Made by a program: the position numbers and the translations under genes
The notes under the pieces: model-generated
Database searches by the model: none
What the model was told of the DNA's origin: nothing
What the model saw: only the letters and a program-made list of their open reading frames with translations
Assembly (NCBI GenBank): GCA_037952775.1
Contig: JBANAY010000004.1
Span: forward strand, 5,580,001 to 5,644,000
Length of the DNA: 64,000 bases
Origin: Clonostachys chloroleuca
Taxonomy: Eukaryota; Ascomycota; Sordariomycetes; Hypocreales; Bionectriaceae
Direction of reading: 5' to 3'
Shown: positions 47,597 through 58,039 of the stretch, piece after piece
Layout of the letters: every line of letters begins with the position of its first letter
How positions within the stretch are numbered: the first letter of the stretch is position 1

Positions 47597-48579
47597 CCTG
47601 AAAAAAAAAAAAAAAAGAACAGTGCTAAGCCAGTAGCAAGTGGATAAATGGGTATCAAAAAGCTAAACCGGTAGCTGATATAAAATGCATGCTAATCCAG
47701 TAGCAAGCAATTGAGGCCAAGGAATGTGAGATGCCTGAAGAAAGGCGGTAGAGCGCATTGTTGAGACGGGAATCGGGAGGCTTAAGTACATTCCCAGTGC
47801 GATTCTTTAGCCGAGGCGGTTGGACAGTTTGACCAGGGGGGCGAATTGCCCAGGCTTGTCCGTCCAGACTTTGCGTGTCAGTTGTCTGGGGTTGTTTCAA
47901 GCTGTGGTGTGATCCCCGATCGGCCCCTCCAATTGAAACGGTTAGTCGTTTGATGCACCGTAGTCACGACAGATCGCAAACCATTGCAGGCTATATTTCA
48001 ATCAAATATAATGCCGCTTCCATTATGCGGTTTGAAGTTTCTGACCGATCCCACGCTCAAGATAAACGAGCATGAACAAGTTAATTTGAACCTGCATACG
48101 TCAGCCAATAACGACAACCAGAAAGTACGGATGAAATTGAACATCCTTGTAGAATTCATGCTATGGAAGCTAGGTGATGTGCGCGGTCTATGACAGCGCC
48201 GACGTGGAGAAAGCTCCCATCACAGTCCATCGCCGGTCACGTTTGATGATGGCGTGGTAGCATCATGTCACGCTTCGAGCACCTGATCGCTAATGGGTCC
48301 GTCCTCAGTGTGCCAAGGTAGAACATAAAATTTTATTCTCGTCTCGCCCATTTCCACCAAACCAACAGGGCATGGTTACCCCTGTGCAACCCATAAGACT
48401 CTTTCTGAAGCATGAACTTCTCGGCAAACCTAAACTCCAGCCCTAGCGATCCTAAACTCTCAACTTGTGACATTCTCACGCTCCTTCCATTCCAAATAAC
48501 ATCTGTGGAGCTGAATGAAAGTCCCACGTAGTAGCACGCATCTAACTGCCATGATATAGAGTACCATCGTCAAATTGAG
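47597..48579. other. Intergenic, about 1 kb
   Basis: Promoter side of the knottin-like gene and 3' side of the copper-fist gene. A16 run at 47601-47616 (T16 on the minus strand). A repeated segment (gctaanccngtagcaagt) occurs at 47624-47641 and again at about 47691-47706. No gene. Confidence 0.5.
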
Positions 48580-49627
48580 TCAAAATGGGGGTGGATACAC
48601 GTGAGGTTGCTGATTTTCTTCTTCCGGCACATCTGTGATTGTTGTGGGCTGGAAATCAAATGAACTCCAGTCTACAGGCTTGCCATCCCAGCCGAAAATT
48701 TGACTCAAAGCATCTGTCTCTTGCCCTGATGAAAAACGGCCAAATAAATCAATGCCATCGGATGGTTCGGTGTTCAAGTGAGTGCCGCTGAGCAGACTCA
48801 GCATGGAAGGGTCGAGTGAAGAGTCAAAGCCGGTCGGCAACGCCCAAGGTGGCCCGACGTTGTATAGATTGGTCTGGGCATCATTCGCCAGCAAATCATG
48901 GACTGGGGTTGGATGCGAGTCCTCAGGTTGTCTTGTGGAGCAACAGGTCGTATAAGGTACCACGGTCTCAGAAGAGCAGCAAGAAGCCTTGTTATTCAAA
49001 GAGCAGCAAGAAGCTTTGCCATTCGAAGAACAGCAGGATTTCTTGGGTCCTGATGAACAACAAGACTTTCCGCTCTCCTCTGGCGTGGGAAGTGCGGGCT
49101 TCATCGCAAGAGGTCTGTGGGTTCTTGTAGGTAGTGTTTGAGGTGTATTAGCACCTCCATCTTGGGTTGATACACTGGGCGTTGCAATGCCGGACTCCGT
49201 CATGGGTGAGCCATAACCCATGGAATTTGCGTCCTTCAGAGCCGGCTGCTTCTTGCTGTGTGCACAAGTACAGCCCTCCCCAGTGAAGCATCGGCATCGA
49301 GCTACAAGTCAACAAATGTTAGCAAGTATCTGGATAATTGTGACATGGGTGGCTCCTACCAAGTCCAGTTGCAGGGTTTAGGGCTTCGGAGGCACATTTA
49401 CACCTCGTGTGAACGGAACTAGTCTTTCGTAAGTCGCGGCAGTGATCACATTGCGATACGGGCCGTCCTTTGCTGCTAATTTGTCGTAGTGGCCGATCTA
49501 GATTTCATTTAGCTGAGAGAGCCGGATTTAGAAGGCTACGTATTCACATACCTGTGTGCTTGCACTGAGCTACGCGATGACCCCGAATGCATGTATCGCA
49601 AGCGAACTTCTCTCCGTTGATGATCAT
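48580..49627 (-). CDS. Copper-fist transcription factor
   Basis: Nuclear copper-responsive regulator (Ace1/Mac1/AMT1/GRISEA type). Exons 49552-49627, 49360-49497 and 48580-49301 give 311 residues. The copper-fist N-terminus begins at the ATG: MIINGEKFACDTCIRGHRVA then QCKHT, with zinc cysteines and the (R/K)GR(P) minor-groove motif SKGRPVSQC in exon 2. It is followed by CRDLRK and CKC. Exon 3 opens with ARCRCFTGEGCTCAH, a copper-binding style C-x-C block. A later run repeats SCCSS-type units four times (about residues 150-190). The C-terminus is acidic, with likely activation function. The sequence cannot say whether it answers to copper excess or shortage. Confidence 0.92.
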
Positions 49628-50475
49628 ATCTTCACGCTGTCTAAAGCAGGCTGGCGAGTTTTGCTTTCTTGATAGTCGGCGACAAAATGCGAATGATGGA
49701 TGGTTCTTGATGTGAGCGAGGGTAATTAGACGTTGAGCGTAGCAGGCTGGGTGAGGAGGTTGTTTTAGTGCGTCACAGTGGCAATCAGCATTTAGCGCAT
49801 GGCACGTGAACAAGGCCTCAATAACCAGTCTTGATTGGCCATGATTGGTGATGTAAGCAAAGTTTGATGTCCACGTGACTCTGCAGACAATAAGCAGTTT
49901 ACAAAGTACCTATGTACCTAGGTACTTCACATGACCAACTCTCAAGGTTTATATCAAAATCTCGAACTCTGTCTAATTCAAGGTTCTGGCCATTTCACTC
50001 AGATGTCTGTAAATATCTTCCTTGTTGATATATGAACCTTCCTTCTGGTGCATAGTATCGCGGACTCCCTTCTTCTTCCCAAGATGTAGCCAACAGCCCC
50101 TCGGCCGTAGCCACCTGCATCACGGGAGTTGGCTCAAGCATCTCTGAGCTGTGTAGATCTTTCTGACCAGTCCTATTCTATCCTCGCTGAATTTTATGAC
50201 TCCAGTCTGCAATCACAAAATCTTTTAAGAGGTAACTCCGCCGTTTAACTAAGAATTTTGCTTGCCATGGAACCTACAGCACCAGGCGCTGACTGGCGAA
50301 CGACCTCCTAAGTCTCCCATTTGTTAACGCATCGCCAAAGAGCTCATTCTTTCTCCCGGGATAGCAATTGGTTTTCATTGATTCTTAGGCTAATTGAAAG
50401 AGTGTTTAAGACACCCATAAGTGTCGGAGAGAACGCGGTTCTAGGCCAACCGAAACTATCCGTCCTCCTGAACCA
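49628..50475. other. Upstream region of the copper-fist gene
   Basis: Holds a perfect inverted repeat with 9-base arms, aagtaccta (49904-49912) and taggtactt (49919-49927), containing the palindrome gtacctaggtac, and a cacgtg at 49872-49877. No coding sequence is supported; the hydrophobin 3' end lies at the right. Confidence 0.5.
49904..49927. promoter_or_regulatory. Inverted repeat upstream of copper-fist gene
   Basis: Nine-base perfect arms around a 6-base spacer, about 280 bases before the copper-fist ATG. Could be a binding site for a dimeric regulator; inference only. Confidence 0.3.
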
Positions 50476-50955
50476 CTACCACCGACCTACGGGAATATGT
50501 TGCTTATCGTTTCCACACTTGGCTCGTATCCAATATTCGTATTTAGGGACTGGGGGGATGCAGAGAACTGCCTGGTCGAGCTGAAGAACGGAGATAGTCA
50601 GCACCAATATTCAAGACGCCAAACACCGAACCGGGCTCGTTACATACCAGATGAGCAAGGCAGCACTTAGCATCCCGAGCATTGGCTTCAGCACAAGTGT
50701 CCTGAAAGCTAGCGGCACTAGCAGGAGCCGCGCTTGCTATTTGAAAGAAAGTATACCATTAGCATAGGGATCGATTGAACAGGTCTGAAGATGGGGGTGG
50801 ATCAGCAACTCACGTGCTTCACAGTTCAGACCGAGGACTCCAAGAACATCGGTCTTGCAGCAGAGAGGAACTGCGAAAAGAGGCGAGCGGCAAGGGTCAT
50901 ATTGAGCGACGGTAGTAGTAGCGGCGATGAGAATGGTGGTAGCGATAAACTTCAT
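50476..50955 (-). CDS. Class II hydrophobin
   Basis: Small secreted amphipathic surface protein that assembles at air-water or wall interfaces. Exons 50814-50955, 50648-50736 and 50476-50580 give 111 residues with a signal peptide (MKFIATTILIAATTTVA). All eight cysteines are present with class II spacing: C-x9-CC-x11-C-x16-C-x9-CC-x10-C; the last cysteine is read only when the second intron (50581-50647) is removed, which supports the model. After the last cysteine the frame runs 31 residues, longer than the few residues usual for class II, so a third intron or a natural extension is possible. A TATA box lies about 115 bases upstream. Alternative upstream ATGs only add a non-signal leader. 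Confidence 0.9.
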
Positions 50956-53900
50956 GTTTGCGAAGTTGAAGGTTTGAAAGCGTAGAATGGGTGGAATTGG
51001 AGACTTGTAATGAATCTTTTTCTGGTGACGAGGATGAAAAGAATGGGTTGATCGGGGATTCCATCGGCTTTTATAGATGTTCACGGCAACCAAGGTGGCT
51101 GTAAGTGGCATAGACTTGAAGTATAGCTTCAGAGGTGATCTTCCCGTCGGATGAAAAGCTCCCCCTAGCAGACAACCATGTTCAGAGTTGCATGACTACT
51201 TCCATACTTCAAAACCATGATCCAGCCGTTTCGAGTTCTATTCGTAAGTTTAAGCGGTGAAGAGATGAGGAGTTCTTGGCAGCATGCTCGATGTTGGGTG
51301 GAAATGACGCTGAACACCACACCTAAATCTCGTGGAGCCTTGTGTAACGGCCTTTCCTCACTCTTCTTACTGAACGCTCGATCACTATTCCCCCGCAGGG
51401 AGCCAAGGTGGGCTAAGACAACTCACAGTCGTTATTGCAATTGACACGGTGGGGCTCCAAATCGATGGGAAAGAGCTTGATCACACAGCGGTTAGCCGAA
51501 TCCTCCCTCATTTCCGACTCGGAGTAGAGTTGGTTTGAAAAAGAGAGACGGGCAGCATCTTATGAGCTTACGAAATTCCCATTTTTTATCGTACCTGATG
51601 CTTACTTTTACCAGATCTGGCAACGTCCCTTTTCAAGGGATGCTTGAATTCAACATCTCAAGCACGAATTCAAGGAGACAAACCAGACGGATTAGTTTCT
51701 ACCTATAAGGAGAATCCAAGCCACAAATTATCACTTACATCGACAGCCGAAACAGAAATCCGACGGCTATGGTCTTACGGGTTAGCGTAGGGCGGCCGAC
51801 CAAAATCAAACATCCCAATTTGAGACTTCTACTTTCAGCTTGACCTTTCCGGACATGGGTGAGTGCCCATCTCTTAATTCCTCTTTGAGCTCACGAGCAT
51901 CTCTATGCCGAAATTGAAGGCTATAGACGCGGTAGGAATTCCCCGGCTTATCCTTGGCTGCATAAAACCCAGTCTAGCCTTTTATAAGAAGCCAAGTGCA
52001 CGCTATCTCACGGGAGGGTAATCCCGTTGGGCACCAGCGGCCATGCATATTGTCTTGGTCACTCAATTTCGCTGTCACCCGAACTAGCTAGGTAGGAAGT
52101 AGTTGGTGTCTCACAAATGCAGACATGCATGTTGGGGTCAGCAGTGTTCGAAGTAGAACGAGGAACCGTTAGCCGTCTATCGGGATTACAATCAAAGATA
52201 TCAGCCCGCTGTGGAACTGAGTCTAGTTGTTCTTCTCTTCATGTTTCGCGTTTTTGCAGGAGCTAATATCGTCTTGATTATTCTCTTGCAACCGGGGCCC
52301 AGGTGATTTCAAGATTCAACGTTTACACTCAATCACGTTTAAATCCGATGTGCTTTGATTCCGATCCTCGGAGCTTACCAACCACTGCCTGAACATATAC
52401 CCCTCTTCTCAAACACCAAATACAGTAACACGTCTGCCAATATGACAGATCAAGCGCGTGATATACGAAGGATGTTTACACAGCCAAGCTCGAGGAATGT
52501 GCACAAATTCCACTGCGACAACATCCGATTAAAACATGCGATCAGGCTTTTCTTCCCTTGCCATCATCGCGAATGTTACTGGGCACATCGATAAGCGCCT
52601 TCACTCTACCCGAAAGCCTCACAAACCGGTCATAACTCATATAATTTTCCATCCCATGACTCAAAGCACATACAACCCTTGTCTAGTACTCATGCCAAGC
52701 TTCCCGCCGAAGTGGCTATGTATCCATGAATGTCGCAAATTAATCTCTTTTTCCATGGTTTAGCTGCACATCCATGACCTCAGACGCTTTACTTCGTATG
52801 GAGAACAACTCGGTTGGGTGTGCGAAGAGTGGGACATCAGATATACCCAATGATGTGTTCGGCCAACCTCTCCAGCTCAAGGCACAGATCCGATCCTCGA
52901 CCGCTGTCGATCCCTCATCCGAATCGTCAACCAATAGAAATACTTCAAATGCTACCCCAATGCATACCTCGCCTCACTCTCATTCAAGACATCGGGTCGA
53001 TATTGCCGCATTCTTATGAGAGGGGGTCGTCTGCTCGTTCCTATGCGCTCTCTGTGATGACCAACAGAATGGTGACTTTCGTTCTTTCTTCTTTCCAACG
53101 AGGAAATGTTGGGTATAAAACATACCCCTAGAACCTAGGAAGAAGCATGAAAAAGGAAATGGTTGCGACAGCTTCTAATAGGTCAACAGTGTGCCCTGGC
53201 AATATCTAAGTCTCCCGAAGGCACCTACCCTCCACTATAAGATGGGTAAGAACAGGGTCAATCAGCCAGTCAAGAGCCACTTGGCAGACACTGTCTCAGT
53301 TCACCCTTTCTCGGTGACGTTTGTAGTCTTCCAGTAGCTGATTACTACAATCAACACCAACGTACCTCCATTGTCAGCCCATGTGACTGCTCAACTCAGA
53401 GCCAGTCTACTTTTCCAGGTACCTGCACATCGGAAGGAGCACTCGGGTAGTGCACTCATATCAGCCCCAAATTAAGATCATCCTAATCAAGACCTTTCAG
53501 CTCTTCTCAAAAATATCCACGCATGCACCAAACGCTCACAATCAGTCACAAGACACAGAATGCCAAATTGTCATTGGCAGAGACAGTTTGAATGCGATGC
53601 TACGCAGCTGCACCAACAAATGTTCCATCGATATACCAGCTCGTCAAGTTAACCTTAACCAACGAAATGATACTTTCTTGATAAGGCTTGAATGCGATAA
53701 GAAATAGCTTTCCGTGTTTCGTCAGTAATATCAATCTATGTCCTTCTACTTCGTCCCGCCCAGACCACACCATTGGAGTGTGCACACTCAATTTCCGTTA
53801 GCCGACAATCTGTGCCGCCTTTCTCCGGTGCCCATCCCAGGCTATGACTTGGATTCTCAGTTCCGATTCGGAGATGTCTCAGCTCAGAATGGGTGAGAAA

Positions 53901-54783
53901 GTAGTCACTGATGGTGGGGTAGTGTAATACTCGGGAGGATTTGCCCGACCCGACTCAGTGTCTACAGCCAGTCCACCGAGAGCACTTCATATCTAGAACC
54001 AATCAAATAGCTTGAGGCAACTCGTTACGTAAGTGTAAAAACCATTTCGTCGTGTAGTTTAACGTTGCACATGTGGTAGTCGCCAGGTCGCAAAAGAGAG
54101 ATGATGGTATACAACCAAATACAAATCACAGTCACTCCTCATGGCTATACCAAACGACCGATTGCCTGTCGTGGCTGCATAAAGAGCGTAGGTTCAAAAT
54201 AAGACGTATATAATATTGATAATGAATTTGTTCACCACGACGCGATCGATCATGACCCCCGTCCCATGCTTCATCTCGGCCTCAGTTTAAACACCTATCC
54301 GTCCATTTACGCCCACTTACCACTACATAATGAAAGAAGATTCACTGGAAAAGGTCTTAGTAATCAACTAGCCTCATTATAGCAATAGAGAACAATCTCT
54401 ATGGTGTACTTAGGATGACAGAGTATCTCACAGGGGGCTGGGTAGAGGCGTTCTCCCAATAGGCCTCATTATAGGACAAACTCACATGGACCTAGCCTGG
54501 TGAAACGGACCGTGTTGCTTTTGATAGCAGCGTAACATGACGAAGATTCTCCGGGTTGGGGAAAATGAAGAAAGATAATCAACTTTCAAGTTCTTTGACC
54601 AGCACGTCCAAAAAGAGTAATTTCGTTTTCACGATCTACAAAATAGATCACCACCAAGGACTCACTAAGCGTCTATGACCCACCATCACGACAATCGGCA
54701 ATGACGTAGGGCCATGATACCAACAATAGTGATTGAAATAAGATGTGAAACCCAATGCTTCGGGAACTCAAGCACCGATATGA
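50956..54783. other. Intergenic, 3.8 kb
   Basis: Longest gene-free stretch. Several frames of 60-105 codons (52355-52594, 52774-53019, 52814-53131, 53450-53707) overlap in different frames without motif, signal peptide or splice support. No transposon ends or tRNA were recognised. Confidence 0.4.
51068..51075 (-). promoter_or_regulatory. TATA box of the hydrophobin gene
   Basis: TATAAAAG on the minus strand, 113-120 bases before the ATG at 50955. Confidence 0.6.
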
Positions 54784-55641
54784 ATGAAATCGATGCACAA
54801 AGAAATGGCCAAACCTATCGTTCCCTTCGCCGAGGGCCCGAGACGCCCAAAGCAAATCATCTCCCTTGGATTGTACCGCACCGGTTCCCAATCCCTCAAA
54901 GAAGCCCTCACCATCCATGGATACCGTGACGTCTTTCATTCATCCGCGTTGGTGGATAACTTCGACAAATGGAACGGAATGGATGCCGCTGCCGATGCCA
55001 ACATCGCCTGTCTCCCATCTTACACAGGCCATTCATACACCCGGGAAGATTGGGATGCATACCTAGGCCCATGTGAAGCTCTAACAGACGTCACACCCTT
55101 CGCTGAGAGCCTTTTGAATGCATATCCTGAAGCAAGTGTCATCCTAGTCAAACGAGATTTTGACTCTTGGGTCCAGAGCTTTCTCCGTACCCTAGTCTCG
55201 CCCTCGTCCGATGGTATGCTGGCATGGCTAAGCGGCAACGTTTTCGAGCCCTTGGTAGGTCTCCATTTGAGCCAGACAGTCTGGAAAATGTACATGGGCT
55301 TACTGGTAGTATGCGATCTGAGTAAAACACGGGACTATGATATCCTACGTGCCGGATGCGATCGTCATCATGCCAATGTCCGCCGCTTAGTGCCTGCAGA
55401 CCGACTTCTGGAGCTAGATCTCGCCAACCTGGGCTGGGAGCCGCTGTGTGACTTTCTTGGAAAGGAGATACTTGATGTGGCATTTCCTCGTCTTAACGAG
55501 TCACGGGTTTTCCGTAACAAATTTCGAGAGCTTCACCAAGGCATGTTGGTTGCTGGAATGCTCAAGATTCTGACTCCTCTGGTAGCGGCTGGGGGTATAG
55601 GGGCTTTCGGGATATGGGTGGCAAAGATGAGGAGATATTAA
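54784..55641 (+). CDS. Sulfotransferase-like P-loop protein with C-terminal membrane span
   Basis: Single exon, 285 residues. Resembles the fungal Sulfotransfer_4 family often annotated as P-loop NTP hydrolase. The opening strand-loop is ISLGLYRTGSQSLKEAL, equivalent to the phosphosulfate-binding loop (usually GxPRTGT-S). Later come a short ALTDVTPF segment, SVILVKRDFDSWVQSF (second cofactor-binding motif, usually LxxRDPxxW) and WEPLCDFLGKEI, which matches the family's WxxLCxFLG. The last about 25 residues are hydrophobic (LTPLVAAGGIGAFGIWVA), suggesting a membrane anchor. Two further ATGs (54793, 54805) are possible starts. The substrate is unknown; many homologues lack shown sulfotransferase activity. 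Confidence 0.82.
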   Translation: MKSMHKEMAKPIVPFAEGPRRPKQIISLGLYRTGSQSLKEALTIHGYRDVFHSSALVDNFDKWNGMDAAADANIACLPSYTGHSYTREDWDAYLGPCEALTDVTPFAESLLNAYPEASVILVKRDFDSWVQSFLRTLVSPSSDGMLAWLSGNVFEPLVGLHLSQTVWKMYMGLLVVCDLSKTRDYDILRAGCDRHHANVRRLVPADRLLELDLANLGWEPLCDFLGKEILDVAFPRLNESRVFRNKFRELHQGMLVAGMLKILTPLVAAGGIGAFGIWVAKMRRY

Positions 55642-58039
55642 GCGGTAACATAAGACGATAAACGAAATGTCCTAGGAAGATGTGAGGTTGAATTCCTTAC
55701 TTACTTTTCGGAAGACCAGAGTCCCCGGGGGTTACTTCAATATATTATCGAGGGACGAGATGTATGCTGCTAATATCATAGGCAGGCAGCCAACTAGAAC
55801 CTTCAAACCCTTATATATAATCGCGCCTTTTTCTTGTGATATCCAACAGTGATCGTCGCGTCTCAAACAACGGAGCACCAACAATTGTGAGAACATTCAT
55901 ACACCTTTTCTTCGCCAGCCTTTCGATAACAAGTCACGGGGCTGCAAATGTTAGCCTATATACGGTTTCAACGGACTGCGTCGAAGATCATTTATCTTCT
56001 ATGTCGATACGTATTTTGAAATACTTCTGACATCCTCCCACACATCAAACAAGAGCAAGGATAATATTATCAATGTGATAAACTGCACATACCGCCCAAT
56101 GCTCTTTTCTACCATCCGCTGCCTAAGATCATCTTCAATCAACCCTCTTTAGAAAGCTCGCAAAAAGCTTCTTCACCTTCCTCGATACAGCTATTGCCAT
56201 TACTGCGATGTTGATCTCATCGCATGTAAACGCTACCAATTAATCTTGATGGTCCCACTGGGCCTACATGATGTGCTCGCACCGTCGACGAGAGAACCTC
56301 CATAAGTGCTGCAAAAACTTCTCATGCACTTACTACGCTCGGCTAAGTGACACATTCAAAGTATATATCATGGCCTGAAGTGGCTCTGCTCCTAGGTGGA
56401 GCACAAGACTGCAGTCTGGTGGCTGCGGATCAACTCCTTGACGTTGTTTAATCGCAATAAAGATCAAACTAGAGTCCAATCTCGATTTCAACATTGGCTA
56501 AAATAGTCTTAAACTGGGCACTGCCATCTATAGCATAGAGAATAAGCATCCACAATGAACTGATTCGCCTTATCCGAGCCTTCGGATGCTACCATGCATG
56601 CAGCAGCATTCACATGCAGTGGTTCCCACATACCCTAGACCCCACACCTACTCAACCTCCTCAACTGTCCGTGCTGGATATTCAAGAATTTATGCTTGAT
56701 ATTTCTGTGACTCGGTTTATGATATAGCGAGAAGTTTTACAATATTAGTGTTCAATTTGAGTTAGGGCTACCCGGGCTTTTGGTGGTTTGTAACTCTAAC
56801 TTTATACTTATTACTCCAATGATAAAATTGCGTCGACACCTAATCGTCGTATGCTGCCCTCCTTTTCTTAAGAATTCGAATTGAAGCGAGAGAAACACAA
56901 TGCCAAAGTAACTATACCATAGACAATCCATAGGGCACAGAAATGCGCCATCAAGCAGACCCGCAGCCGTTCCCCCCTCACAGGGATCTTCACGTCTCTG
57001 GTTGTTTGCTCCACATTGCCTGGAGCCCGCTATCTGACATTGTATCCACAAGAACTGTATCTGGGAAAGGTAAACTGCATTGACCGATGCATGATGTGGT
57101 TATGACCGGGTTCTAGAAGTCACATGATGCTTATTTCTCATCATGCGTACCTCACTCCTAGGTCTCACGTTGGATTTCTCCATGTCTTCATCATTGGGAA
57201 GGCAACACCGGTAGAATCAGCTGCAACAAAGCCGGTTTACGGCCGTTGTTAGACCATCTTAAATGACAGTAGCCTCTGCTTGTCGCCTGTAAAGGCTCTG
57301 TGAGACGGCCAATGTCTCTCACTAGCTACATATTAGTTTCATAGCCTACGGTTTCCCCATAGAGATGAGATCGGGTGGGCAAGGTTAGTGGAGAGGAACT
57401 CGTATGAAACTGAAACGAATTTTCGTCGACGGACACGTGGTTTTCGCCACGGGATCATGCCACTCTGTAGATATGTGTGAGACAAGTTGAGACCGTCATA
57501 GTGGTTCACGAGCACGGCACCGACGCTAAGCACGAAGCCATATTATTGATAAGGGTGATAATATCACTCTTAGCGCGCCTGTTACTCCTCATCTGACAGG
57601 CTATGGAATGTGGGTTGCTGTTGAGCTAGAGAGTGTCATGCATTGACCCGGGGGTTTATTCCCTCACGCGCCTCATCAGATGGCACAATGTGCGATTGAC
57701 AAGCGTCGAAACGGACTAAACTACCCAATGGCCGCTCTGTACGTGATAATACGGTGTAGATGCAGATCGAGTCTAGGCCAGGGATGCAGGTAGGATGCAT
57801 GAATGGCCGCGATGCAACTTAACCGGCGCCAAGCCGAAACAAACAGAACCCCATCACCTAATCAAACAATCAGCGTCTCATCCAGACCCCTGGCCATATT
57901 TTTTTCGTTCTCTTTTCCCCTCCCCTTCACCACGCACCCTAAGCTCAAGCCCGTCCTCTCGCCAGAATCACTCGAGCTAGGGCTGGAGTCTGTCTGTCAG
58001 CAAACGGCTCGGTTGTCTGCCAACCCCTCGGTCGTTTCA
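55642..58039. other. Intergenic, 2.4 kb
   Basis: No gene supported. Frames at 55836-56030, 56752-57051 (-) and 57339-57533 (-) lack motifs. The right end (57803-58039) is open in frame with the ABC transporter but reads as non-conserved leader and is treated as 5' UTR. Confidence 0.4.

Noticed and set aside
52774..53131. Two overlapping frames (81 and 105 codons)
   Set aside because: They overlap each other in different frames, lack motifs and have no splice support.
57803..58039. N-terminal extension of the ABC transporter
   Set aside because: Low-complexity, not like HMT1 N-termini; the ATG at 58040 fits the family better.
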